A stretch of DNA of 64,000 nucleotides from Collinsella ihumii (GTDB lineage Bacteria; Actinomycetota; Coriobacteriia; Coriobacteriales; Coriobacteriaceae). The notes under the pieces are model-generated. The model did not search any database. It saw only the letters and a list, made by a program, of their open reading frames with translations, and was not told the DNA's origin. The DNA lies in assembly GCF_900046475.1 (NCBI RefSeq), contig NZ_FCOU01000010.1, forward strand, positions 62,001 through 126,000, given 5' to 3'. This document shows, one piece after another, positions 9,485-17,914 of the stretch (the stretch's first letter is position 1; the number at the start of each line of letters is the position of its first letter). The position numbers were made by a program, and so were the translations under genes.

Positions 9485-10623
9485 TCACCTGGCATCGCCT
9501 AGATCGCATGCGATGTCCTGCAGCGCAGAAATCGCTGCATCGATATCGTCTTCGGTCGTATACCATCCGAACGAGAACCGTACCGCCCCGCGCTCGAGCG
9601 TGCCGAGCGCGGCGTGCATGCGCGGCGCGCAGTGCAGGCCGGCCCTCGTGGCGATATCGTACTCGCAGGCGAGCCGGTCGGCCAGGCTCGACGAGTCGAT
9701 GCCCTCGAGGTTGAGGGCCACCACGCCGGTGTGCCCGCGGCCGTCGCGATCGCCGTACACGACGAGGCCGGGGATGGACGAGACGCCTTGGATGAAGCGC
9801 TCCCTCAGCTTCCAATCGTGCTCCGCCACGCGCTCGACGCCCAGCTCGAGCAGGAACTCGAGGGCGGCATCGAGGCCCGCGAGCCCATGGGCGTTCATGG
9901 TCCCCGCCTCGAGATGCTCCGGGTAGCTCGGCGGCTGGAAGGGATCGGCGCTCTTGACGCCGGTGCCCCCGTGAACGAGCGGAGCGAGCTCCAGGTCCGG
10001 CACGACCGCAAGGCCGCCGGTGCCCTGCGGGCCCATGAGCGCCTTGTGACCGGTGAAGCAGAGGACGTCGATGCCGAGCTCGTCCATGCCGACCGGCAGC
10101 GCGCCGAGCGTCTGGGACGCGTCGAGCACGAACCGGGCGCCGTGCCCGTGCGCCGCGCGGACGAGCTCCGGCACATCGGTTACCGCGCCCGTGAGGTTCG
10201 AGGCGTGCGTGGCGACAACCGCGCGCGTGGTGGGCCTGAACAGCCCCTCGAGCTCTTCCATGCGAAGCCGCCCGCTGGCGTCTGCGCGCACGTAGTCAAG
10301 CTCGATGACACCGCGGCGCTCGAGCTCGTGCAGGGGCCTCAGCACGGAGTTGTGCTCGAAATCGGTCGTGATCACGTGGTCGCCCTCGTGCAGCATGCCG
10401 AACAGGGCAGTATTCAGAGCCATCGTGGCGTTCTGCGTGAAAACGACGCGCTCGGGATGCGCGAATCCGATGAGGCGAGCGAGCCGGACGCGGGCGCTCG
10501 CGACCGACCGGGCCGCGACCAGATCGCTTGTCGACGCGCCGCGCGAGCGAGGGCGGCCACGACCGCCTCGGTCACCGCGGGCGGTTTCTGGATCGTCGTC
10601 GCAGCGTTGTTCAGGTAGATCAT
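9485..10623 (-). CDS. Class V aminotransferase (NifS/SufS-like), apparently frameshifted
   Basis: PLP enzyme of the cysteine desulfurase / selenocysteine lyase superfamily, expected to mobilise Se (or S) for the selenium genes. The start MIYLNNAATTIQKPPAVTEA at 10623 is followed by a frame change near 10540; the rest (from LVAARSVASARVRLARLIGF to the stop) is in another frame. The joined length of about 379 aa is normal. Visible features are the PLP-lysine motif CFTGHKALMGPQGTGGL, DASQTLGALPVGMDELGIDV, and the C-terminal Cys loop AGLHCAPRMHAALGT. The single indel in a GCGCGGCGCG run could be a sequencing error, a true mutation or, less likely, recoding. It is 26 nt from yedF. Confidence 0.85.
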
Positions 10624-10649
10624 GCCGAGGTTCCCCCAGATCGCGCGAC

Positions 10650-11294
10650 CTACAGCGTCACGACCTTGTCGGGACCGAGCACGAACTCCGAGATGGCGTA
10701 CAGATTCGTGACGCCACCGACGGCGAGCTTGTCGCGCAGGCCGTGGAAGTCGAGGCAGGTGCCGCAGGTCAGCACCTCGCAGCCGCGACGCTCAAGCTCG
10801 CGCACGTCCTCGACGAGCTCGGAGCCCTCGCAGGTGAGGGCGGCGCCGTCGTTGAAGAACACGATGCGGTGCGGGGGCTCCTCCGCCTGCGACATGGCGT
10901 ACACGAGGCCCTTGATCAGGATGTTCCCGAGCTCGGGCGCGCCCTGGCCGAGTGCACGAGAGCCGACAAAGACCGTGACCGGCTGCTGCTTTGAGGGGGC
11001 TGCCTCCGGCACCGGGCACGCGATGCCCGCCTCGGCGAGCGCCGCCTCATCCCCCGCGGGGTTCTCGGCGGCCTGGGCGGACACGCCCGAGATTGCGACG
11101 GCCCATCCGCCCTCGATCTCGTCGACCGCCACCTCGCCCTGCTTGCTCGACGCCAGGCGCTTGAGGTTCTCGACCGCCACCGTGTTATCCACGAGCACGC
11201 GGACTGAGCCGCTCGACGCGGAGTCCTGCAGCGCCTTCATGGCACGAATCACGGGCTTGGGGCAGGTCTCGCCGAAGCAGTTAATTTCGATCAT
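10650..11294 (-). CDS. yedF: Selenium metabolism protein YedF
   Basis: 214 aa. The N-terminal 70 residues are a TusA/SirA-like domain with the conserved CPxP motif (NCFGETCPKPVIRAMKAL). The C-terminal part is a DsrE-like domain (VFVGSRALGQGAPELGNILI, then a CGTCLDFHG loop). This two-domain form is the YedF family found with selD in genomes that use selenium in molybdenum hydroxylases; it probably carries or transfers selenium. The ATG at 11294 was chosen because MIEINCFGE starts the domain; the preceding residues would extend into a palindromic control region. It is the first gene of the selenium operon. Confidence 0.92.
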   Translation of the reverse strand: MIEINCFGETCPKPVIRAMKALQDSASSGSVRVLVDNTVAVENLKRLASSKQGEVAVDEIEGGWAVAISGVSAQAAENPAGDEAALAEAGIACPVPEAAPSKQQPVTVFVGSRALGQGAPELGNILIKGLVYAMSQAEEPPHRIVFFNDGAALTCEGSELVEDVRELERRGCEVLTCGTCLDFHGLRDKLAVGGVTNLYAISEFVLGPDKVVTL

Positions 11295-11339
11295 GGGCGT
11301 CGTCCTTTCAACTCGACCCGTCCGCGCGGCAGGCTGGCG

Positions 11340-11388
11340 GGCAATCATTATCCTCACGGTAAGGATAATAATAAATTATCTGATTGCC
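11340..11388 (-). promoter_or_regulatory. Nested palindromes upstream of the selenium operon
   Basis: Three half-sites ATTATC/GATAAT form two overlapping dyads: ATTATCCT (11347-11354) with AGGATAAT (11362-11369), and GATAAT (11364-11369) with ATTATC (11375-11380). An outer pair, GGCAATCA (11340-11347) and TGATTGCC (11381-11388), encloses them. Location 46-94 bp before yedF suggests an operator; the regulator is unknown. Confidence 0.55.
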
Positions 11389-11531
11389 AGACAATTCGTC
11401 AGACGCGATCTTTCGCTATGCGGATGCACATGCGATGCGAACGGCAGGCCCCGTCGACGCAAAGCAAAGGCGGGCACGCCGCGACGCACCCGCCCTAGGC
11501 AAAACCGCTCGTTTGCAGAACGTTCCCGAGG

Positions 11532-12368
11532 CTACTCCTGCTTGTGATAGACGAACCAATAGCCGAGCGCCACGATGAGCGCGCCGCCGACGATGTTTCC
11601 GAGCGTCGCCGCTGACAGGTTGAACAGGATGCCTCCGGTATTCAGCGAGGCCGTCCCGGCGATCTCCGACCCGTAGCCGTTCGTGACCATCATGGCGCCC
11701 ATCGGCAAAAAGTACATGTTCGCCACGCAGTGCTCAAAACCGCAGGCCACGAACGCGGAGATGGGAAGCAGGATGCCCACGACCTTGTCGACCACAGTCT
11801 TGCCCGCAAAGCCGATCCATACGGCAAGGCACACGAAGATATTGCACAGGATTCCCCGGAAGAACAGCGTGGCCCAGTCAGGCGTCACCTTGCCGGCCGC
11901 GACAGACACCATGGACGCGGCGACCGTCTCGCCGTTGAGCTTGTAGATGCCGGCGAAAAACACGAGGGCCACCACGACGAGCGCGCCGGCGAAGTTGCCG
12001 AGCCAGACCGTCACCCAGTTACGCACGAGGTCGCCCGCGGAGATCTTTCCCGACTTGAGGGCGCAGACCATGAGCGAGTTGCCCGTGAACAGCTCCGCCC
12101 CGCACAGCAGCACGAGAACAAGGCCGAGGCAGAAGCACAGGCCGCCGATGACGCGCTGCAGCCCCCAGGTAAGATCGGTGTCGGCGAGGAAGACCGTGAA
12201 GAACAACCCGCCGAACGCGATGAACGCGCCGGCGAACATGGCGAGCACGAACGCCTTGCCGAACGGAAGCTGCGCTTTGGTGACGGCAGCGGCCTCCGCC
12301 TTGGCCTCGATGGCAGCGGGCGCCAAGCATTCGGGCGTCGGAAGATCATGAGCTTGCTGTTGAGACAT
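11532..12368 (-). CDS. Formate/nitrite transporter family channel
   Basis: FNT-family pentameric membrane channel for formate, nitrite or hydrosulfide. 278 aa, with six hydrophobic segments, a short cytoplasmic N-terminus (MSQQQAHDLPTPECLAPAAI), the first-helix block FVLAMFAGAFIAFGGLFFTV, the AELFTGNSLM motif typical of the family and NWVTVWLGNFAGAL. The ATG at 12368 lies 6 nt after AAAGGGG. It is transcribed towards the selenium operon but separated by the palindromic control region, so it is probably its own unit. The substrate cannot be assigned from sequence alone. Confidence 0.92.
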   Translation of the reverse strand: MSQQQAHDLPTPECLAPAAIEAKAEAAAVTKAQLPFGKAFVLAMFAGAFIAFGGLFFTVFLADTDLTWGLQRVIGGLCFCLGLVLVLLCGAELFTGNSLMVCALKSGKISAGDLVRNWVTVWLGNFAGALVVVALVFFAGIYKLNGETVAASMVSVAAGKVTPDWATLFFRGILCNIFVCLAVWIGFAGKTVVDKVVGILLPISAFVACGFEHCVANMYFLPMGAMMVTNGYGSEIAGTASLNTGGILFNLSAATLGNIVGGALIVALGYWFVYHKQE

Positions 12369-12510
12369 GCGGTACCCCTTTCCCATCGTTTCACCGCGCA
12401 ACTATCTTACGCCCCTGCCGGAAGGGCGGGGACGCCAGAGGGTTTCGATGTGACGATTTGAAACGAAGTGGGTTCGGGCGGAACGGGGTGCCCAACAGAA
12501 GCAGAGGAAA

Positions 12511-12543
12511 TGGGTTGAAACGAACCCGTCCCCAAACAACCCC
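12511..12543 (-). repeat. Dispersed repeat A, copy 3
   Basis: TGGGTTGAAACGAACCCGTC then CCCAAACAACCCC; same motif as at 31334 in reverse orientation. Confidence 0.7.
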
Positions 12544-12571
12544 TTCGGGCCATCGGCAAAACCGCGGGATT

Positions 12572-12677
12572 ACCCGCTAAAAGGGCCCCGTAACTGTGCC
12601 CCGAACTGCGGGAGAGGAGCCCTCGAGGGGCCCTCTCCCGCAGTTCGGGGTACAGTTACGGGGCCCTTTTAGCGGGT
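12572..12677. repeat. About 46-bp near-perfect inverted repeat
   Basis: Left arm begins ACCCGCTAAAAGGGCCCCGT at 12572; the right arm ends with its complement at 12677. One mismatch (12600-12650 region, GTGCC versus GTACC complement) was seen over about 46 bp, and the central 14 bp can also fold. No coding potential. Confidence 0.85.
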
Positions 12678-12839
12678 GGCCTAGTTCATGAACGTAGAAG
12701 GCCGTCTCGACGTTACTGCAGGAAAAGAAGAACGGCCTCGTAGTTGTTCATTATGAATAACCTCCGCCATGCCACCGTGCTCACAGCTGTCTATCAGAGG
12801 CGGGCAAAACGACCGCGTTCCAGATCGCGCCAATGCGCC

Positions 12840-12922
12840 GTATCCGCCCGGCGGCGAAACCGCACCTTGGCGAAAGGTTTTATCAAGCTGTGGGGAGACG
12901 CGTATTTGAATTTGGTATCAAC
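12840..12922 (+). repeat. Dispersed repeat C, copy 2
   Basis: GTATCCGCCCG, CGCACCTTGG, GAAAGGTTTTATCAAG, TTGAATTTGGTATCAA in the same order as the reverse complement of 5911-5998. Confidence 0.7.
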
Positions 12923-13053
12923 CTTAGCAGTAAAAAGGGCGTTTTCGGAGCGTTCTAGACGTCCTGCGATAACCTTCGCGGCAGTCTCCTCGGAGAAACC
13001 GCAGGTCAGAAGCTTGTCTTATTTGTCCGTTTCCCTTGAGTACCTTGAAGGTT

Positions 13054-13131
13054 GATACCAAATTCATTTTTATAATATATTAACCCTCTCTTTCCTGAGG
13101 TTTTGCGGTGCCGGACGCCCACCGTGCGCAT
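13054..13131 (-). repeat. Dispersed repeat D, copy 2
   Basis: Read on the minus strand: GTATGCGCACGGTGGGC, CCGCAAAACCTCAGG, GAGAGGGTTAAT, ATGAATTTGGTATCAACC. It aligns with 5704-5790. The leading ATGCGCACGGTGGG also occurs alone at 14041. Confidence 0.65.
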
Positions 13132-13256
13132 ACCCGGACTCTGCGGTTCGTGTACCGGCTTGCCCAGAAAGCCCGATGTGCACGCCAAAGGGGTGTCCCT
13201 GATTTGCACTTACCGCAGGAAAGGTAGCAACTGCAAATGAACGGAGGTGAAAGGAA

Positions 13257-13290
13257 TGGGTTGAAACGAATCCGTCCCCAAGCAACCCAT
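13257..13290 (-). repeat. Dispersed repeat A, copy 4
   Basis: TGGGTTGAAACGAATCCGTC then CCCAAGCAACCCAT; same motif as the other copies with one change. Confidence 0.7.
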
Positions 13291-13339
13291 CTCATGACTA
13301 TTTCATGACTGATTTCATGACTTGATAGCAAAAAGAAAA

Positions 13340-13369
13340 CAGGTCAGACCGTTTGCCGTGTCTGACCTG
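13340..13369 (-). terminator. Rho-independent terminator of the tRNA operon
   Basis: A 10-bp stem, CAGGTCAGAC (13340-13349) with GTCTGACCTG (13360-13369), is followed on the minus strand by TTTTCTTTTTG. It sits just downstream of tRNA-Gly. Confidence 0.85.
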
Positions 13370-13378
13370 CTGTTTTTC

Positions 13379-13452
13379 TGGAGCGGGCGACGGGAATCGA
13401 ACCCGCGTCATCAGCTTGGAAGGCTGGGGTTCTACCATTGAACTACGCCCGC
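13379..13452 (-). tRNA. tRNA-Gly(TCC)
   Basis: The 5' end GCGGGCGTAGTTCAATGG pairs with the 3' end CGCCCGC. The anticodon loop CTTCCAA gives anticodon TCC, the T-loop is GGTTCGATTCC, and the CCA end is encoded (13379-13381). Six bases separate it from the tRNA-Pro upstream, and both share one promoter and terminator. Confidence 0.97.
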
Positions 13453-13458
13453 AAGATA

Positions 13459-13535
13459 TGGTCGGGACGACAGGATTCGAACCTGCGACATCCTGCTCCC
13501 AAAGCAGGCGCGCTACCAAACTGCGCCACGTCCCG
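13459..13535 (-). tRNA. tRNA-Pro(TGG)
   Basis: The 5' end CGGGACGTGGCGCAGTTTGG pairs with the 3' end CGTCCCG. Anticodon TGG lies in CTTTGGGAG, the T-loop is GGTTCGAATCC, and CCA is encoded. It is the first gene of a two-tRNA transcript. Confidence 0.97.
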
Positions 13536-13586
13536 AAGGTGTTGAGCAGCTGGGGTCTTTGACCCTGCTTGTCCCAAGGCCTATTT

Positions 13587-13615
13587 AGTATAGGGCACGT
13601 TTCGCATGCTCGCAA
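13587..13615 (-). promoter_or_regulatory. Promoter of the tRNA-Pro/tRNA-Gly operon
   Basis: Read on the minus strand: TTGCGA, 17 bp, TATACT. It lies about 50 bp before tRNA-Pro and faces it. Confidence 0.6.
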
Positions 13616-14070
13616 CAACTCAAATTGTCACCACAGGCCGCGCGACAAAGGCGCATACAATGCCTGACTCCGAATGGGAGAAATCACGCGAAACATCCTG
13701 CCCTTTATGGGAGAAATCACCTGCCCCCTATCCAGCTAACCCGCCTTTCAAACACCAAACATATCTCTGCAAGTAGAAATATAAATCTATTATGTTTTTA
13801 CTTACTTATGTGTTAATGCTATAGACGCTAACCGTGCAATCGCATACGTTGACCAGACACTCAGACCTCACCGAGCGGCAAGATCGGTATAGCTTCACCT
13901 TCCCATGAAGCAGTCTCGTCTGCCGCGCACTTTTTCTAGAAACCTCATTTAGACCACTGCGGACATACTGACCCGGCAGGGCTCATCTATGGAAAAGCAC
14001 GGGTGGGGACAGGAGGATCCCTCGGAAACGCAGAGCCCATATGCGCACGGTGGGGAAAGCGTGCCGCGAA
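13616..14070. other. Gene-free stretch
   Basis: No coding region, RNA gene or element recognised. A 14-bp direct repeat, ATGGGAGAAATCAC, occurs at 13674-13687 and 13707-13720. The part from 13720 to 13850 is clearly more AT-rich than its surroundings. Confidence 0.5.
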
Positions 14071-14103
14071 GGGTCATTTGGGGACGGGTTCGTTCCAACC
14101 CAT
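14071..14103 (+). repeat. Dispersed repeat A, copy 5
   Basis: GGGTCATTTGGGGACGGGTT then CGTTCCAACCCAT. It is flanked by fragments reading TTCATGAAAAAGCATG (14126 and 14190) and GGAGGTTATTCATG (14115), which also recur near 5553 and 12750. Confidence 0.75.
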
Positions 14104-14261
14104 CGGTGACCCGGCGGAGGTTATTCATGAAAAAGCATGGGGTCGTCATTCCCTTTCCTGCGGGAACGTCGGATCGGCCCACTCTAATTCATGAAAAAGC
14201 ATGAGGCAGAGACGGCTGCGGCAGGACGAGTGATGCCAAACGCACCTGTCCCCAATGGCTG

Positions 14262-14294
14262 AAAAAGGAGCCCCGATTCTTGCGAGGCTCCTTT
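14262..14294 (-). terminator. Terminator of the SLH/Trp-Asp protein gene
   Basis: On the minus strand, AAGGAGCCTCG, a short loop, and CGGGGCTCC are followed by TTTTTC, 30 bp past the stop codon at 14327. Confidence 0.8.
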
Positions 14295-14326
14295 GGTTCT
14301 AGAGTTGCTTAAGTGTCGTTTCGGCG

Positions 14327-15280
14327 TCAGTCGTCCCAACGATCGTCGTCGACATCGTCGTCGTTGTCGTCCCAGTCGTCATCGTGGCGGTCATCATCGT
14401 CGTCATTGTCGTCCCAGTCGTCGCGATCGTCGTCGCCGTCATCCCAGTCATCGTCGAACCGGTCGTCGTCCCAGTTGTCGTCCCAATCGTCATCGTGGTC
14501 GTCGTCCCACTGGTCATCATCGTCGTCCCAGCGGTCATCGCCCCAGTCGTCGTCATCATCCCAGTCGTCCCGGTCGTCGTCCCAACCGTCGTCGTCGAGA
14601 TCCCAGTCGTCATCCCACTCGTCTCCATAGTGGAGGAAGCGGCTGTCGGTCGTCTTGGTCATCGAGACGAACTCGCTGCGGGTGCAGGGCTGGTTGCCGT
14701 TGAGCGCGCCGCCGTTGCCCATGACGCCGGCCTGAACGGCCCAAGCGACGACTTCGCGGGCCCATTCCGAGACAGATCCGGCATCCTGGTAGCGGTTCAG
14801 AACAGACGTGTTGCCGGCCCTGTTTCCCGCGAGAACGCACAGGATCTTTGCCGCCTGCTCTCGGGTCAGCGAATCCCAGGGATCGAAAGTGAGCCGGCCG
14901 TCCGCATGCACCGTGCCGGAGAAGATCCCCTGCTGCTGGGCCCATGTCGCGGCGGTCTTTGCCCAACCGAGCTCTGAGGCGTCGTCGAAGCGCGGCTCTC
15001 CGGACACGGCAGGCTGCCCGGCGAGGTTGTAGAGAATGGCCGCGGCCTGGGCGCGGTTGACGGGCTGATCCGCTCCCCAAGATCCATCGGGGAAGCCGTT
15101 GACGACGCCGTTGCGGTCCGCCCAGTCGATGATCCCGCTCGTCGCCGCCCAATGGTCGGCGGGAACATCATAGTAGTTCTTGTAGGCTGCGTAGGCCGTT
15201 GCGGGTGCAAAGGCGGCGGCAACGGTCACACTGGCGAGGCCGACCACGATAGCGCGGCACGCCTTGTCGTTGATGCGCAT
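14327..15280 (-). CDS. Secreted SLH-domain protein with about 100-residue Trp-Asp-Asp tail
   Basis: 317-aa exported protein. Residues 1-31 form a signal peptide ending in ATAYAA. Residues 35-215 hold three SLH domains (VPADHWAATSGIIDWADRNG, LGWAKTAATWAQQQGIFSG, SEWAREVVAWAVQAGVMGN, each followed by a TRxE/NRAQ-type motif), which anchor proteins to secondary cell-wall polymers. Residues 219-317 are almost only Trp, Asp, Arg and a few Asn/His, in irregular repeats of the form W-D-D-D. No known domain matches this tail; it is strongly acidic and may bind cations or be disordered. The ATG at 15280 follows AGGAGG. It is monocistronic, with its own terminator. Confidence 0.85.
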   Translation of the reverse strand: MRINDKACRAIVVGLASVTVAAAFAPATAYAAYKNYYDVPADHWAATSGIIDWADRNGVVNGFPDGSWGADQPVNRAQAAAILYNLAGQPAVSGEPRFDDASELGWAKTAATWAQQQGIFSGTVHADGRLTFDPWDSLTREQAAKILCVLAGNRAGNTSVLNRYQDAGSVSEWAREVVAWAVQAGVMGNGGALNGNQPCTRSEFVSMTKTTDSRFLHYGDEWDDDWDLDDDGWDDDRDDWDDDDDWGDDRWDDDDDQWDDDHDDDWDDNWDDDRFDDDWDDGDDDRDDWDDNDDDDDRHDDDWDDNDDDVDDDRWDD

Positions 15281-15549
15281 GATCTTGTCTCCTCCTAGTC
15301 GATTGCGCCTGCGGGCGTATGCCCACGATTAGCCTACCATGGAGGGGTTCATTATTTGCTACCTGCAGCATGAGGATGCGGTAACGCTTATGTCAGCATC
15401 GTGTAAGGGATGCGCAGACAAGCCCCTACAGCATCCGTTCGCCGAAAAGCCGCCTCGACCTGCGCGTCGCATTATGGTATAGACCAGAGGCCTTTCCCCA
15501 CCGCGCTTACGAGGGGCATCCCCATACGCATCCGGGCGGGAACCTGTCG

Positions 15550-16731
15550 CTACGCCCTATGCGCCGCACGGATCTTCTGGACGCGGTTCACCTTCTCCGC
15601 GGCGATGACCATGACCACGAGGAACACGCCAAGGTAGTAGGGGTACAGGTCGATCGAGATGTACTGCGCGAGGACGCCGAACAGAGGCGAGCATACCAGG
15701 AAGCCGACGTAGGCGATCGCCATCTGCATACCGGTGAGCTCGAGCGCCACGTCGTCGCCGAAGCGCGCCGGCGTGGCGTGGATGATCGACGGGTAGATGG
15801 GTGCGCAGCCAAGACCGATCAGCACGAGCGCGGGCGCCAACACGTCGTGGCCCCACGGCGAGATCATGGTGAGCACGCCGGCCGCGATGAGCACCTGCCC
15901 CAAGCGGATCATCTGGCTATCGGAGCACTTGAGCGACAGAAAGCCGCTGAGGGCCCTGCCGACCGTGATGCCGATGTAGAACATCGACGCCCAGCTCGCC
16001 GCCGTCTGCGTCGGCACGCCCGCCGCGAGCGAGCTGTACGACGCGGCCCAGTTGCCGCAGGTGCCCTCGACCGCGCAGTAGCAGAAGAAACACAGGAGCA
16101 CCGCGACGACGCCGTCGATGCGAAGCAGCTCGCGCCGCGTGCGACGAACTGGGGAACCCCCTTCGCGACCCTTCGCCTTGGGCAGCTTGCGGTCGCGCCA
16201 CAGCGGCAACGACAGCGTGAGCACCGCCACGATCGCAAGCTGGATGGCGCCAAGCGCGCGGAACCCGTCGTTCCACACGCCCATCCCCAAGCAGGCGCCC
16301 ATGATCATCGGACCGCCGCTCGCCCCGACGCCCCACATGCAGTGCAACCAGCTCATATGCTGGCTCTCGTAATGAACGGCGACATAGGCGTTCAGCGCCG
16401 CATCGACGGCGCCGGCCCCCAGGCCGTAGGGCACGGCCAGCAGGCAGAGCTGCCAGAACTCATGGGACAGCGAGAAGCCGATGAGCGCGAGCGCGGTCAG
16501 AAGCACGCTTGCCGCCGTCACGCGTCCGGTCCCGAACCGCTCGACCACGCGCACCGACATCAGGCTCGACACGATCGTGCCCGCAGAGATGATCATCGTG
16601 ACGGCGCCGACCCACGAAAGGCTCGCCCCGAGCGACGGGGCCATGGCCGGCCATGCCGAGCCGATGGCGGAATCGGGCAGACCAAGCGCCACGAACGCAA
16701 GGTAGATGATGGGCAGCAATCCGGCAGGCAT
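15550..16731 (-). CDS. Major facilitator superfamily transporter (FHS/fucose-permease-like)
   Basis: 393-aa membrane protein with about 12 hydrophobic segments. The N-terminal half has GLPDSAIGSAWPAMAPSLGA, RVVERFGTGRV (the loop 2-3 motif) and HCMWGVGASGGPMIMG, which resemble the FHS branch of MFS sugar permeases; substrate not predictable. The second half repeats a weaker version. The ATG at 16731 follows GGAGAAG at 6 nt. No metabolic gene is attached: the flanks are the SLH gene and the terminator of the reductase operon, so it seems to be a single-gene unit. Confidence 0.88.
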   Translation of the reverse strand: MPAGLLPIIYLAFVALGLPDSAIGSAWPAMAPSLGASLSWVGAVTMIISAGTIVSSLMSVRVVERFGTGRVTAASVLLTALALIGFSLSHEFWQLCLLAVPYGLGAGAVDAALNAYVAVHYESQHMSWLHCMWGVGASGGPMIMGACLGMGVWNDGFRALGAIQLAIVAVLTLSLPLWRDRKLPKAKGREGGSPVRRTRRELLRIDGVVAVLLCFFCYCAVEGTCGNWAASYSSLAAGVPTQTAASWASMFYIGITVGRALSGFLSLKCSDSQMIRLGQVLIAAGVLTMISPWGHDVLAPALVLIGLGCAPIYPSIIHATPARFGDDVALELTGMQMAIAYVGFLVCSPLFGVLAQYISIDLYPYYLGVFLVVMVIAAEKVNRVQKIRAAHRA

Positions 16732-16860
16732 GGCGTCTTCTCCAGGCGATCGCCTTGTATGGACAACAGCACGCCATCGTAGCATACCTGCAGCGCCGAC
16801 AGGGTACAGGACGGCAACGCGGTATAGACGGGCCGCATCCGCGCATCTTGCCGCCTGCGC

Positions 16861-16902
16861 AAAAAGCCGCCCCGCCCTTCGAGTCGCTTGAGGGCGGGGC
16901 GG
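16861..16902 (-). terminator. Terminator of the double-cubane reductase operon
   Basis: A 12-bp GC stem (16867-16878 with 16891-16902) is followed on the minus strand by GCTTTTT. It closes the minus-strand pair at 17073-19295. Confidence 0.85.
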
Positions 16903-16917
16903 ATGCCTAAGGACGAC

Positions 16918-17034
16918 CGACGGTACGCTATAGGCACGTCACCCTATCGAGGGTACGGTATAGGCACGCTTCCGAGCGAAAAACGTGCCTATACCGTACC
17001 CTCGACGGCAGCGCGTGCCCTATGCGTACCGTCG
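16918..17034. repeat. Nested inverted repeats
   Basis: The inner pair is perfect over 21 bp: 16948-16968 (CGAGGGTACGGTATAGGCAC, G) and 16984-17004, with a 15-bp loop. The outer pair 16918-16938 and 17014-17034 carries a related sequence (GGTACGCTATAGGCACG) with a few mismatches. So four related 21-mers stand in alternating orientation in this gap of about 340 bp, with no gene. Confidence 0.85.
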
Positions 17035-17072
17035 ACGGAACGACGCCGCGGAGCACACCGGACCGGCCTGCG

Positions 17073-17858
17073 TCAACACGCCAGCGCGCGGGCGCGGTCG
17101 GCGGCGCCCAAGGCGCCGGCATAACGCGCCTCAGGACAGGTCGTCACCGGAGAGCCCAGCATCGCCCTGAGTCGTTCGATGACGAAGCCGTTCTCGCACA
17201 GGCCGCCGGTCAGGAAGAACGGGCCTCCGGACGACTGGCCCGCAAGCGCCGCGACGCGCGCAACGACCGAGTCGATGACGCCGCGCGCGATGTCGCTGCG
17301 CGGCACGCCGCGACCGATGAGGCTGATGACCTCGGATTCCGCGAACACCGTGCACATGCTCGAGATCTTGGTCTCGGACCCCTCGCGGGCAAGCGCCGAC
17401 AGCTCGGCCTGCGACACGCCCAGACGGTCCGCCATGATCTCGAGGAAGCGCCCCGTGCCGGCAGCGCACTTGTCGTTCATGGCGAACTTGGCCACACGGC
17501 CGCCCTTGAGCTGGATGACCTTGGTGTCCTGTCCCCCGACGTCGACGACCGTGCCCGTCGGGCCGAACAGACGGGCGGCGCCGATGCCGTGGCAGGTGAT
17601 CTCGGTTACCACCTTGTCCGCGTACGGCACCGCTATGCGGCCGTACCCGGTGGCGACGACGCGGGCATCCGGGTCGTCGACGGGAAAGCCGGCGGCCCGC
17701 AGCGCGCCCTCCACGCGACCGGCGGCATCCACGCTTGAAAAGCCCGTCGGCATGAGCTCGGTGTGCACGATCGCGCCGCCCGCATCGAGCACCGCGACCT
17801 TCGTTGCCGTCGAACCGATATCGACGCCGATTCCATATCCGCCTGCCATGGCCGGCAT
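17073..17858 (-). CDS. ATP-dependent activator of double-cubane / 2-hydroxyacyl-CoA dehydratase protein
   Basis: Homodimeric ASKHA-fold ATPase with one shared 4Fe-4S cluster that uses ATP hydrolysis to push a low-potential electron into its partner. 261 aa, as usual for HgdC/YjiL proteins. Motifs are GIGVDIGSTATKVAVLD (phosphate-binding 1), VVDVGGQDTKVIQL, KCAAGTGRFLE (first cluster Cys) and LTGGLCENGFVIERL (phosphate-binding 2). The second cluster Cys lies in SMCTVFAESEVISLI. The start at 17858 follows GAGGGAGAGGGG; 17849 is an equally possible in-frame ATG. Its partner gene lies 126 nt upstream, and the pair ends at a strong terminator. Confidence 0.92.
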   Translation of the reverse strand: MPAMAGGYGIGVDIGSTATKVAVLDAGGAIVHTELMPTGFSSVDAAGRVEGALRAAGFPVDDPDARVVATGYGRIAVPYADKVVTEITCHGIGAARLFGPTGTVVDVGGQDTKVIQLKGGRVAKFAMNDKCAAGTGRFLEIMADRLGVSQAELSALAREGSETKISSMCTVFAESEVISLIGRGVPRSDIARGVIDSVVARVAALAGQSSGGPFFLTGGLCENGFVIERLRAMLGSPVTTCPEARYAGALGAADRARALAC

Positions 17859-17914
17859 CCCCTCTCCCTCAACAAGCCCAGCGGGCACGCAGACACCCGC
17901 GAGATCTCCTGCGA

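Noticed and set aside
13674..13720. Two ATGGGAGAAATCAC direct repeats as a possible CRISPR start
   Set aside because: Only two 14-bp copies, no further spacers and no cas genes in the window.
14299..14703. Thr/Met-, Ser- or Arg/His-repeat frames
   Set aside because: Other frames of the same low-complexity tail DNA.
14384..14977. Val/Ile-rich plus-strand frame resembling a membrane protein
   Set aside because: It is the reverse complement of the GAC-rich Trp-Asp tail of the SLH protein; the hydrophobicity is an artefact of Asp codons read backwards.
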